A stretch of DNA of 64,000 bases from Anaerohalosphaeraceae bacterium (GTDB taxonomy: Bacteria > Planctomycetota > Phycisphaerae > Sedimentisphaerales > Anaerohalosphaeraceae): NCBI GenBank assembly GCA_037479115.1, contig JBBFLK010000012.1, forward strand, positions 1 through 64,000, given 5' to 3'. The notes under the pieces are model-generated. The model made no database searches and was not told the origin of the DNA. It saw only the letters and a program-made list of their open reading frames with translations. Positions 49,945 through 58,122 of the stretch are shown here, piece after piece (position 1 is the first letter of the stretch; each line of letters begins with the position of its first letter). A program made the position numbers and the translations under genes.

Positions 49945-51558
49945 TCAGCGGGACAGTTCGATGTGTTTGAGGAAGCGGTCGTTGTCAGGGGCGGGGTAAT
50001 CCTGCCGGAAGTGGACGCCGCGGGATTCCTTTCGCTCCTCGGCAGCGCGGGCCATCAGCAGGGCCAGCGTGAGCATATTCTGGCATTCCCACCCGAACGG
50101 CGCATCGAAGACCTTATCCATCACATAGCGCTGCCAAAAGCGGATAATCTCCTGGGCTTCGACGAGGGGCGTTTCTTTGCGGGTAATGCCGACATTGCGC
50201 CACATCAGGGCCCGCAGTGAATTGCGGACGTCGTCGGTGTCCAGATGACTGCGGCCGGAATGCGCAATATGAAATTCGATTCGTTTGGGACGCAGATGTG
50301 TTCGCGTGCGTTTGAGACCTTCGGCGGCGTGCCGGCCTGCAATCCGGCCGTACACAAGCCCTTCCAGAAGCGAGTTGCTCCCCAGCCGGTTGGCCCCGTG
50401 CAGTCCGGTAGAGGCCGCTTCGCCGCAGACATAGAGGTTGGCAATATTGGAAGCGGCGTTTCGGTCCACCTTGACGCCGCCGATGAGATAATGAGCACTG
50501 GGGCGGACGGGAATCATCTCCCGGCTGATGTCGATGTCGAACGACTCGCACAGTTCGCTGATGACCGGAAAACGCTTGCGGAAATGCTCCTTGTCAAAGT
50601 GGCGGATGTCCAGATAGACATGGGTTGAGTTGGTCTTGAGCATCCGGTCGAGGATGGCCCGGCTGACGACGTCGCGCGGGGCCAGCTCCGCATCCGGGTG
50701 ATAATCTTTCATAAAGGCGATTCCGTCGCGGTCGCGCAGGATGGCGCCTTCACCGCGCAGCGTCTCGGTAATCAGAGCGCGCGAAGCGCCGGCGATATAC
50801 AGCGTCGTCGGATGAAACTGCATAAACTCCAGGTCCCGCAGGACCGCCCCCGCGCGGTAGGCCATTGCCAGTCCGTCGCCGGTGGCGTTTTCCGGGTTGG
50901 TGGTTTCCCGATACAGCCGGCCGGCGCCGCCGGTGGCCAGAATCGTCCGGGCCGCCCAGATGATTTGCAAATTGCCCGCGCGTTGCCCGATGACGCCCAG
51001 GCATTCATTTTCGTCGTTGGTCAAAAGGTCAATCGCAAAAAAGTGCTCGAGGATGCGGATTTGCGGCATCGAACGGAGTTTTCGAATCAGGCCTTCGGCG
51101 ATGCCGCGGCCGGTCGAGTCGCCGTGGGAGTGGATGACGCGCGGATGCGAATGGCCGCCTTCGAGTGTGGCGTCCAGCACGCCGTTTATTTTGTCAAATT
51201 CCGTCCCCCAATCCAGCAGTTCGCGAATGAGGGCCGGACCTTCGGAGACCACCTGACGGACGACCTCCGGTTCACACAGACCGGCGCCGGCGGCCATGGT
51301 GTCGGCGATGTGGCTGTCGATGCTGTCTTCAGTCCGCACCACAGCGGCAATGCCGCCCTGGGCGTTCCAGGTATTTGAGTCGGCCAGCGTTCCTTTGCAG
51401 ACCAGCGTGACCGAAGCACCGCACAGAGCGGCTTCAATCGCCGCCCGCAGTCCCGCAATCCCAGACCCGATGACCAGACAGTCCGTAAAAAACTGCTGCG
51501 TGGACAAACTGTCAATCGGCACCAGATACCGCCGAAATTCCGGCTGTTTCGAAGGCAT
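49945..51558 (-). CDS. nadB: L-aspartate oxidase
   Basis: 537 residues. It oxidises L-aspartate to iminoaspartate, the first step of de novo NAD synthesis, with FAD. The FAD-binding Rossmann motif CLVIGSGIAGLRAAIEAA, the flavin-linked NTWNAQGGIAAV, the active-site stretch GGHSHPRVIHSHGDSTGRGI and the C-terminal CGEAASTGLHGANRLGSNSLLE are all present, separating it from succinate dehydrogenase flavoproteins by context: no iron-sulfur subunit follows. No nadA or nadC is adjacent. The downstream TolB-like gene starts 87 bases after its stop. Confidence 0.9.
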   Translation of the reverse strand: MPSKQPEFRRYLVPIDSLSTQQFFTDCLVIGSGIAGLRAAIEAALCGASVTLVCKGTLADSNTWNAQGGIAAVVRTEDSIDSHIADTMAAGAGLCEPEVVRQVVSEGPALIRELLDWGTEFDKINGVLDATLEGGHSHPRVIHSHGDSTGRGIAEGLIRKLRSMPQIRILEHFFAIDLLTNDENECLGVIGQRAGNLQIIWAARTILATGGAGRLYRETTNPENATGDGLAMAYRAGAVLRDLEFMQFHPTTLYIAGASRALITETLRGEGAILRDRDGIAFMKDYHPDAELAPRDVVSRAILDRMLKTNSTHVYLDIRHFDKEHFRKRFPVISELCESFDIDISREMIPVRPSAHYLIGGVKVDRNAASNIANLYVCGEAASTGLHGANRLGSNSLLEGLVYGRIAGRHAAEGLKRTRTHLRPKRIEFHIAHSGRSHLDTDDVRNSLRALMWRNVGITRKETPLVEAQEIIRFWQRYVMDKVFDAPFGWECQNMLTLALLMARAAEERKESRGVHFRQDYPAPDNDRFLKHIELSR

Positions 51559-51780
51559 TCAAATCCCTTTCTTCAAACGATAACGATATACAGTAGAAGA
51601 TGGAAGCAAAGGTTTTTCCATTATACATCTGCACGAGAAAGGCAGAAAAAAAATCAAAAAATTTTTTCCGTCTGATAAAAAAGCCGCTGCGAACGTCAAA
51701 TAAAAGTTTGCGTAGTAATACTGGAAGACAAAATTATTTATGTTTTTTCAGACGATTGCCGAAATACCAGACAGCAAGTT

Positions 51781-51917
51781 AATGGCTCTTAATCAGTGAC
51801 CCAAAAGGCCATCTTAGCCGGGGAAGGGACGGCGAAAAGTGACCCGCACACAAGGCCGATGGTAAACGCCCGCCGCAAATCCCAAGGCCCGCTAAGCCCT
51901 GTACGAGAAGAGCCATT
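51781..51917 (+). ncRNA. Candidate structured RNA of about 140 nt
   Basis: A perfect 10-bp closing stem joins AATGGCTCTT (51781-51790) and AAGAGCCATT (51908-51917). Inside are CTTAGC (51813-51818) with GCTAAG (51891-51896) and GGGA-CGGCG (51826-51834) with CGCCG-CAAA-TCCC (51871-51883). CCATC (51809-51813) could pair with GATGG (51858-51862) to form a pseudoknot. GTGACCC occurs twice. An intrinsic terminator follows 8 bases later. I could not match it to a riboswitch class, 6S, tmRNA, SRP or RNase P RNA. It may be a free small RNA or a leader controlling the sigma factor gene that starts 150 bases downstream. The rest of the 500-base spacer (51559-51780, 51963-52066) is AT-rich and shows nothing I recognise. 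Confidence 0.6.
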
Positions 51918-51925
51918 CAAACCAA

Positions 51926-51962
51926 AGAAGGGAGAGCATCGGCGGCCCTCCCTTCTTTTTTT
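51926..51962 (+). terminator. Strong intrinsic terminator after the candidate RNA
   Basis: AGAAGGGAG (51926-51934) pairs with CTCCCTTCT (51948-51956) around a 13-nt loop and is followed by a run of seven T. This is the clearest intrinsic terminator in the window. Confidence 0.85.
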
Positions 51963-52066
51963 GTCCCCTCAATATCGACATACTCCACCTTGAATATTCA
52001 TCTGTTTTTTTGATAATTTTCTCTCAGAACGGTGTCTATAAGTAAGGAGAGCAGAAAGGAGTTTTT

Positions 52067-52594
52067 TTGGCGGCGGCGGAAGACAACCTTGTACAGCAGG
52101 CCCAGCAGGGCAGCCGGCAGGCCTATGCGGACCTTATCCGCAAATACTATGGGTCTGTCTATATGGTGTGTTTGGGGTATTTGGGAAATCCGACGGATGC
52201 GGAGGATACGGCTCAGGAGGTTTTTTTGAAGGGATATATGAAAATTCGAACCCTCCGCTGTCCTGAACAGTTTGAAGGATGGATCCGTCGGATTGCCAAA
52301 AATGAATCCCGTAATCTCCTTCGCCGCCGGCGAAAAGAGACGTCCTTGTTTTCTTTTCCGGCGGAGATTTTTGCCGCAAAAGACTGTTTGGAAACATCTT
52401 ATGAAGAACTTCAATCGGCGATTGCCGGGATGCCGGCGGATTTGCGAGTGCCTTTGCTGATGTACTATTTTGACGGCCGTCGGGCTGACCACGTGGCCCA
52501 GGCCCTCGGCGTGTCCCGCATCAGCATTTATCGGCGGCTCAAAGAGGCCGTCGGGCTGCTGGGCGAAGTGCTCCGGAAAGGACGGGAAGGATGA
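52067..52594 (+). CDS. ECF-type RNA polymerase sigma factor
   Basis: 175 residues, probably starting at TTG (52067) with AAAGGAG five bases upstream; no ATG lies in a better place. Sigma region 2 is clear (LVQQAQQGSRQAYADLIRKY, YLGNPTDAEDTAQEVFLKGY) and region 4 ends the protein (IAGMPADLRVPLLMYYFDGR, DHVAQALGVSRISIYRRLKEA). It directs polymerase to a specific regulon. Its stop overlaps the start of the next gene (ATGA), which encodes a zinc-finger anti-sigma protein, so the pair is a sigma/anti-sigma unit. Target genes are not known. Confidence 0.9.
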   Translation: MAAAEDNLVQQAQQGSRQAYADLIRKYYGSVYMVCLGYLGNPTDAEDTAQEVFLKGYMKIRTLRCPEQFEGWIRRIAKNESRNLLRRRRKETSLFSFPAEIFAAKDCLETSYEELQSAIAGMPADLRVPLLMYYFDGRRADHVAQALGVSRISIYRRLKEAVGLLGEVLRKGREG

Positions 52595-55500
52595 AGGATG
52601 CCTGCCGGGACATTTGCGAACTTCTTGCGGAACGGCTGCTGGGGCCGCTTGCTCCGGCGCAGCAGGAGCGGCTCGAACGGCATCTGGAGGGGTGTGCTGC
52701 CTGCCGACAGCTTGCCCGGCAGCTGGAAAAACACGACCGGTATCTTTCGGAGTGGAGTCAAACGATGCGTGCCGATTTGTCGGACAAGGCGGAGCGGGCC
52801 GCAGAGGCCTTTCTGGCGGCTGGACCCATTCGCCAGAGCCGTCCGCTCCGCTGGGGCTGGGTTGTTTCGGCGGCGGCGGTGGTGATGACAGGGGCGGCCG
52901 TTTGGCTGATGCTGCCCAGCCGCAAAGACATCGAATTCCGGCACGAACCGTTCAAAGGAAAAGGGATTGTGTCGGAACCGGCTCCTGCCGACCGGATTTC
53001 CGCTGTGCCGGTTGTGCAGAATCAAAATCAGCTGGAGGAACAGACGAAAATCCAGCTCCGTCAGGCCCGGTATTTCTTTGACACGAAAAATGTCCCGGCC
53101 CTGGCGGCGCTGTATCAGACCGGCGCGGAGCCGACCCGGCTGGCGGTGCTGGATTATCTGGCTCAAATCAATACGCCCGAGGCCCTGCGGGTCCTGGAAG
53201 ACCTGCAGAAACAGTCTGTTCCGCCGCCGCCGCCGCCCGCCGAGCCCAATCAGCATTCTGCGATTGTGCCCCGCGCCGGTTCGGTGCCGGGGGCTGAAAA
53301 AGAGCAGACCGAGCCGCCGGCCGCAGCGGCTGTCGCACCGGCCCGACCGGTTTGGTTTGACCCCAATGCGGTCGATGCCGACAACTGGCGGACCGGTGTG
53401 CTGGGCATTCAGGTCGTCGATGCCGTCACCGGCGAACCCATTCCCGGCGCCGAGCTGAAATTTGATATGAATCCCAAAATAAATATTCCCAAAAACGCCT
53501 TTACCAATCAGTTCGGCCGGTATGAGCTGAACTATTATGAGTCAAAGATGGCTTTTCTCGAAGTGAAGATACGCAAAGCACCCTATGTCGGAGCTCAACT
53601 GTACTGGGGTCTGAATTCTCCCGGCGATACGTTGGTTTTGCCGCTTCAGAGGCGGGTTTCTCTTCGGCAGGGATGCTCAGTGGGCGGCCGAGTGGAAACG
53701 ATCGATGGCAAACCGGTGGAAGGGGCAGCAATCGATTTTTCCCTTCATCAAACCAGCCAAGAGGAAGAATATCCTCTGATTGAGGATGCCGAGCTCAAAA
53801 CTGATGCAGACGGAAAATGGGAACTCCAATCCTTCCCATGCGATTTAGTCTATGGGACCTTCAGCATTGCCGTGAAACATCCGGAGTATGTTCCGGAAAA
53901 TCCGTTCAGCATTCAGCCGCTGCCGGAGGATTTGCGGAATAAGACGTTTCGAGTCCTAATGAAGCAGGGACTCGTCATCTCGGGTCGGGTGACGGATTCT
54001 GAAGGCCGTCCGATTGAGGGAGCCCGTGTCTTTGCAGGGGCTGACCGATTTATGCGGGGTGTAAAAGAAACAAAAACTGATGTGGATGGTCGCTACAGAC
54101 TGACAAACTGCACAATTCAAAATCTGACCATAACGGTAACCGCACGCGGGTTTGCACCGGCCCTGCGGGAGCTGAGCGTTGAAGAGAATCTTCAGGACGT
54201 GAATTTTACCCTGAGCTCCGGATATCAGGTTCTTGTGCGAGTCATCGACTCGAAAGGATATCCAATTCCGTCTGTGATGCTGCGGGCGGATAGCTGGGGC
54301 TATTCATCTCTGTTCTCCATAGGAGCTCGAACGCTTCCCCACCAGGTCCAGACGGATGCAACGGGATTCTGCATCCTCGAAGATTTGCCGCCGGATGAAG
54401 TGAAGTTTTTGGTCCAGAAAGAAGGATATGTTTTTTATCAGGCTTATCCAATAACCGCGTCACAGCAGAATCGGTATGAAATTGTTCTTTACCCAACAGT
54501 CAAACTGACCGGCCGCGTACTGGATGCCCAAACCGGTCTTCCGGTGGAGCGGTTTCAGATGACGCCCGGGATTGACTGGAATAACAGCCACCAGCCCGTT
54601 TGGCAAACCAGCCAGAGAAGAATTTGTACGAATGGAGTCTATGAACAGATGCTGTATTATCAGGATGTCGGCTGGGCGGTTCAGATTGAGGCCGAGGGGT
54701 ATTGGCCTGCCCAAAGCAAGGTGTATATCAATCAGGGGCGGGACATCGTTGAGGATATCTTTCTTGCTAAAGGTCGGGGACCTGCCGGAACGGTGTATTT
54801 GCCGGATGGAGGACCTGCCGAATCGGCGGAGGTGTATGTCGTTCAGCAGGACCGCTCTCTTGCTCTGGAGAATGGGTATGTCCGGGATTCGACCCGCCGG
54901 GCGGCTCGTACCGATTCAGAAGGCCGGTTTGTGCTGCCGCCGATTTCCGGTGTTTATGCGGTGGTCGTTCTGCATAAGGACGGGTTGGCGATTGTTTCAG
55001 GTGAATCTCTTGAACAAAACGGTTCTCTGACTCTTCAGCAGTGGTCTCGGGTGGAAGGAAGAGTTTATCAAAACAGCCAACCGGTTTCGAATCAGACCCT
55101 TTCTCTTTATTCTTTACCCGTAATAGAGGGGCTGGCGTTTCCTTTTATGGCCTCTTATGACACGACAAGCGATTCGCGGGGGACCTTTGTTTTTTCCCGT
55201 GTTCTGCCCGGTCGGCTTCGGATCGCTCGTTCGCAGCCGGTTGGTGTTGGAATTATACGTTTTGCAGATACTATCCCGATTCAGGTTGAGCCCGGGCAGA
55301 CTGTCTTTATAGAACTCGGCAGGGAAGGCCGCCGCGTGACGGGACGGCTGCGGCTGACGGAGGACATGCAGGGGCGTTCCGGGGAGCACATTTCCCTGTC
55401 GATTCAGGCCTCTGTGCCGCCAGCGGAACCGGAGCCGTTTCCGGACTTTGAAATGCCGGTCGATTACTTTCTGATGACGCCGGAGGAGCAGCAGCAATGG

Positions 55501-56289
55501 ATTGCAGATTTGATGAAGACGCCGCAGATGAAAGCGTATTACCAAAAAACTGACCAAACCGAAGAGCCGTTCTTGATCGAGGCGGAAGTCCGGTCCGATG
55601 GAACATTTATCGCAGACGGGGTTCCGCCGGGAAGTTATATTTTGTCGGGAACGGTACACCGGCCGGGAGCTGTGCGTGATTCGGTGGAATGGCACTTCCA
55701 GTCTCTGGGCAAAATTCATACAGTTTTCGAGGTGCCTCCGGCCGTTAGGGAGGGGGATTATGAAAAACCTGTGGATATCGGAGAGATTGCGGTAAAGCCG
55801 TTCCGGGAATTGACAGTCGGAGAACCGCTGGAATTGCCTGCGATGGAAGACCTTCAGGGGCATCCGATTTTTCTGTCCGATTACACCGGCCGCTATCTGC
55901 TGATGGATTTTGTGATGATTTCCGGACCTTTCCAGCATGAGAAGACATTAGAGGAATTGAAACAGTTGTATCGGCTGCATCAGCCATCGGGTCGGCTGGA
56001 TGTGCTGAGTGTATGCCTGGAGCCGTTTGCTGCCTATGAACGACGAAATACATCTGTACTCAAGGCCCTTCGTCATTTTTCTGAGAAGAGGGAAATCCCC
56101 TGGAAAATCGGGCTGCTCTTGAGTCCTCTGGATTTGGACACAGCCCTTTATCGAACCCTGTTTGCTGCTCGGGGTTCTTCCCTGTTTTTAGTGGACCCGC
56201 AGGGGCGGCTTGCGGCGATGGATATTTCGCCGGAGCGGCTGGAGGAAACCCTGGCTCGGTATCTGCCCGAGGTGCCGGCAAATCCCTGA
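52591..56289 (+). CDS. Giant membrane anti-sigma protein with carboxypeptidase-regulatory-like repeats and redoxin-like C-terminus
   Basis: 1232 residues. The N-terminus has a zinc-binding anti-sigma motif (ERHLEGCAACRQ, the H-x3-C-x2-C pattern). One membrane segment (about 88-108, WVVSAAAVVMTGAAVWLML) should place the rest outside the cytoplasm. After a Pro-rich stretch, six or more carboxypeptidase-regulatory-like beta-sandwiches follow from about 265 to 1000 (for example VVDAVTGEPIPGAEL, VSGRVTDSEGRPIEGARV-like, GRVLDAQTGLPVERF). The last ~170 residues resemble a TlpA/AhpC-type redoxin, LPAMEDLQGHPIFLSDYTGRYLLMDF, but the CxxC position reads ISGPFQHEK, so it is not a thiol oxidoreductase. 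It probably holds the ECF sigma factor until the large outer part senses a ligand. Confidence 0.8.
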   Translation: MKDACRDICELLAERLLGPLAPAQQERLERHLEGCAACRQLARQLEKHDRYLSEWSQTMRADLSDKAERAAEAFLAAGPIRQSRPLRWGWVVSAAAVVMTGAAVWLMLPSRKDIEFRHEPFKGKGIVSEPAPADRISAVPVVQNQNQLEEQTKIQLRQARYFFDTKNVPALAALYQTGAEPTRLAVLDYLAQINTPEALRVLEDLQKQSVPPPPPPAEPNQHSAIVPRAGSVPGAEKEQTEPPAAAAVAPARPVWFDPNAVDADNWRTGVLGIQVVDAVTGEPIPGAELKFDMNPKINIPKNAFTNQFGRYELNYYESKMAFLEVKIRKAPYVGAQLYWGLNSPGDTLVLPLQRRVSLRQGCSVGGRVETIDGKPVEGAAIDFSLHQTSQEEEYPLIEDAELKTDADGKWELQSFPCDLVYGTFSIAVKHPEYVPENPFSIQPLPEDLRNKTFRVLMKQGLVISGRVTDSEGRPIEGARVFAGADRFMRGVKETKTDVDGRYRLTNCTIQNLTITVTARGFAPALRELSVEENLQDVNFTLSSGYQVLVRVIDSKGYPIPSVMLRADSWGYSSLFSIGARTLPHQVQTDATGFCILEDLPPDEVKFLVQKEGYVFYQAYPITASQQNRYEIVLYPTVKLTGRVLDAQTGLPVERFQMTPGIDWNNSHQPVWQTSQRRICTNGVYEQMLYYQDVGWAVQIEAEGYWPAQSKVYINQGRDIVEDIFLAKGRGPAGTVYLPDGGPAESAEVYVVQQDRSLALENGYVRDSTRRAARTDSEGRFVLPPISGVYAVVVLHKDGLAIVSGESLEQNGSLTLQQWSRVEGRVYQNSQPVSNQTLSLYSLPVIEGLAFPFMASYDTTSDSRGTFVFSRVLPGRLRIARSQPVGVGIIRFADTIPIQVEPGQTVFIELGREGRRVTGRLRLTEDMQGRSGEHISLSIQASVPPAEPEPFPDFEMPVDYFLMTPEEQQQWIADLMKTPQMKAYYQKTDQTEEPFLIEAEVRSDGTFIADGVPPGSYILSGTVHRPGAVRDSVEWHFQSLGKIHTVFEVPPAVREGDYEKPVDIGEIAVKPFRELTVGEPLELPAMEDLQGHPIFLSDYTGRYLLMDFVMISGPFQHEKTLEELKQLYRLHQPSGRLDVLSVCLEPFAAYERRNTSVLKALRHFSEKREIPWKIGLLLSPLDLDTALYRTLFAARGSSLFLVDPQGRLAAMDISPERLEETLARYLPEVPANP

Positions 56290-56297
56290 GCCTCGTT

Positions 56298-57680
56298 TCA
56301 GGAGATTTTTTCGATGAGCCGCTCGAGCAGCTCCTTGGCAGGCACCGAGCGAAAACCCGCGGCGCTGCGCCACCGAAGCGGCGTATTCCGCTCGAGGGCC
56401 TCCTCAATCTTCCGGCAGGCCAGAATGACCGTGGCGTGATTCTTGTTGCCCATCGCCTTGCCGATTTCCGGAAACGACATCTTGGTAAACCGCCGCGTCA
56501 GGTACATCGCCAGCGAACGGGCCAGCGAGACCGTGCGTTCTTTCCGGGCCGAGTGAATATCCGCGGGCTTCAGGTCGAAAAACTCCGCCACAACAGACAC
56601 AATGTCGGAGTTGTGCACCACCGGGTCGGTGCGGGCGATATGCTCCGAAAGGATTTGCCGCACTTCGTCCAGCCCGGCGGGTTTTTGGGTGAGTGTGCTG
56701 TAGGCCATCACCTTCAGCAGGGCCCCTTCCAGCTCGCGCACGCTCGAACTGACGGCACCAGCGATGTATTCGGCCACCTCTTTGCGAAGCGGCTGGCCCA
56801 TTCGTTTTGCCCGGTGCATCAGAATCCGACAGCGCGTATCGAAATCCGGCGGGTCAATCCGAATCACCATCCCCGAGACGAATCGGTTGACCAGTTTCTC
56901 GCACAGGGCCCCGATTTCCTTCGGGTGGGCATCCGAAGCCAGCACAATCTGCTTGCCCGCCAAATCGATGCTGTTGAACGTATGCAGAAACTCTTCCTGC
57001 ATCGCATTTTTGTTGGACAAAAAGTGGATATCATCGATAGCCAAAAGGTCCAGATTGCGGAAGCGGTTTCGAAAGGCGTCGAGTTTTCGTGTTTTCAGAG
57101 CCAGAACGTATTGATTAGCAAAGTCTTCCGCCGACAGATACAGCCATTTGGCATGCGGACGCCGGCGGGCGATTTCATTACAGATGCCCTGAAGCAGGTG
57201 CGTTTTGCCTACTCCATATCCGCCGTGATAAAATAGGGGATTGAACGGGCTTTTCTCCTGTTCAACAACCGTTTTGGCCGCATTGTAAGCCAGCTCATTT
57301 TTGGCCCCGACTACAAACGTATCCAGACTCATTTTCAGCGGTTCGGTGCGTTTGGCGGCAGATGCGCTCGATTTCGCCGCACCAGCGGAGCCGTTAGCGG
57401 TCCCATTGGGCTTGGCCGCAGGACTGAGCGTGCGGTCGGTGATGTACTGAATCGGACGTTTCTGATGCAGAACCGCCTCCATCGCCTTCTGCAGCGGCTT
57501 TTCAAAGTGGCTTTGAATCCACTGCGAGATAAACGGATTGGCCACGGCGATTTCCAGACACTCTTCCCGGAGCGTCATACGTGTGGCATTTCGAAACCAA
57601 ATTTGATATTGCTGAGCACCAATCTGGCGAGCCAGATGGTCCTGAATCGCATTGATTTCTTCCGTGAAGACGGCCTCCAT
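56298..57680 (-). CDS. dnaA: Chromosomal replication initiator protein DnaA
   Basis: 460 residues from the ATG at 57680; a TTG 33 bases upstream is also in frame. Domain I (INAIQDHLARQIGAQQYQIW) is followed by an Ala/Ser-rich linker, the AAA+ domain (Walker A GGYGVGKTHLLQG, Walker B LLAIDDIHFLSNK) and the DNA-binding domain IV (FPEIGKAMGNKNHATVILACRKIE). The DnaA signature normally reads G-R-D-H-T/S-T-V; here it is N-K-N-H-A-T-V, so two DNA-contacting positions differ. It binds DnaA boxes and opens the origin. Several DnaA boxes lie upstream of the gene, as in many origins. Confidence 0.95.
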   Translation of the reverse strand: MEAVFTEEINAIQDHLARQIGAQQYQIWFRNATRMTLREECLEIAVANPFISQWIQSHFEKPLQKAMEAVLHQKRPIQYITDRTLSPAAKPNGTANGSAGAAKSSASAAKRTEPLKMSLDTFVVGAKNELAYNAAKTVVEQEKSPFNPLFYHGGYGVGKTHLLQGICNEIARRRPHAKWLYLSAEDFANQYVLALKTRKLDAFRNRFRNLDLLAIDDIHFLSNKNAMQEEFLHTFNSIDLAGKQIVLASDAHPKEIGALCEKLVNRFVSGMVIRIDPPDFDTRCRILMHRAKRMGQPLRKEVAEYIAGAVSSSVRELEGALLKVMAYSTLTQKPAGLDEVRQILSEHIARTDPVVHNSDIVSVVAEFFDLKPADIHSARKERTVSLARSLAMYLTRRFTKMSFPEIGKAMGNKNHATVILACRKIEEALERNTPLRWRSAAGFRSVPAKELLERLIEKIS

Positions 57681-58122
57681 GGGTTTCTTCCCTTCTTTCT
57701 GTGTCAAAAGCAAAGTTGTGTTTTCGGTTCGGCCTATTCGATACGTTTTTTAAACAGCGGCTATGATAGACCCGTGTGGAATTCCGATGCAAATGGAATT
57801 TTAACAGTTTCTTTTCCACAGCGGACAGATATCGAAAAACAAATGAGTTGGAGAGAAAAAAAATTTCTTATAAACGGCTTATCCACACCGCAAATCGGTT
57901 TTGTGGATAACCGGTGGGAACTGAGTCTGACACGGGGAAAAAATCCGCCGTATCAATATTGATAAAACGAAAAAATCTGGTATAATGTTCGCTGTTGATA
58001 AAGGAGGACAAACAGGCAAAACAGGGCTTTCAACCGAAACATCCCGAGTTTTTTCAACACTCAGCTGTTGCTTGTCGTTGCTGAAACATCGATGAGATTG
58101 ACACCCTTGAAGGAGAGCATGT
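57681..58122. other. oriC-like / dnaA regulatory region with DnaA boxes
   Basis: Two perfect DnaA boxes face each other: TTATCCACA at 57879-57887 and TGTGGATAA at 57902-57910, with inner CCG/CGG complementarity. A near-consensus TTTTCCACA is at 57812-57820. AT-rich tracts (for example 57855-57875 and 57950-57990) could be unwinding sites. Location directly upstream of dnaA supports an origin or at least DnaA autoregulation. No further boxes were found, fewer than in many origins. Confidence 0.65.
57959..57986 (+). promoter_or_regulatory. Sigma-70-type promoter towards the terminase-like gene
   Basis: TTGATA and TATAAT are separated by 16 bases. AAGGAGG follows at 58001-58007 but no start codon lies behind it, and the next gene begins at 58123 with its own AAGGAG. 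The transcript would have a leader of about 130 bases. Confidence 0.5.

Noticed and set aside
51781-51917. 5S rRNA or a known riboswitch
   Set aside because: A CCGATGGTA stretch resembles part of 5S rRNA, but the rest of the consensus and the expected pairing are missing, and no riboswitch core motif was found.
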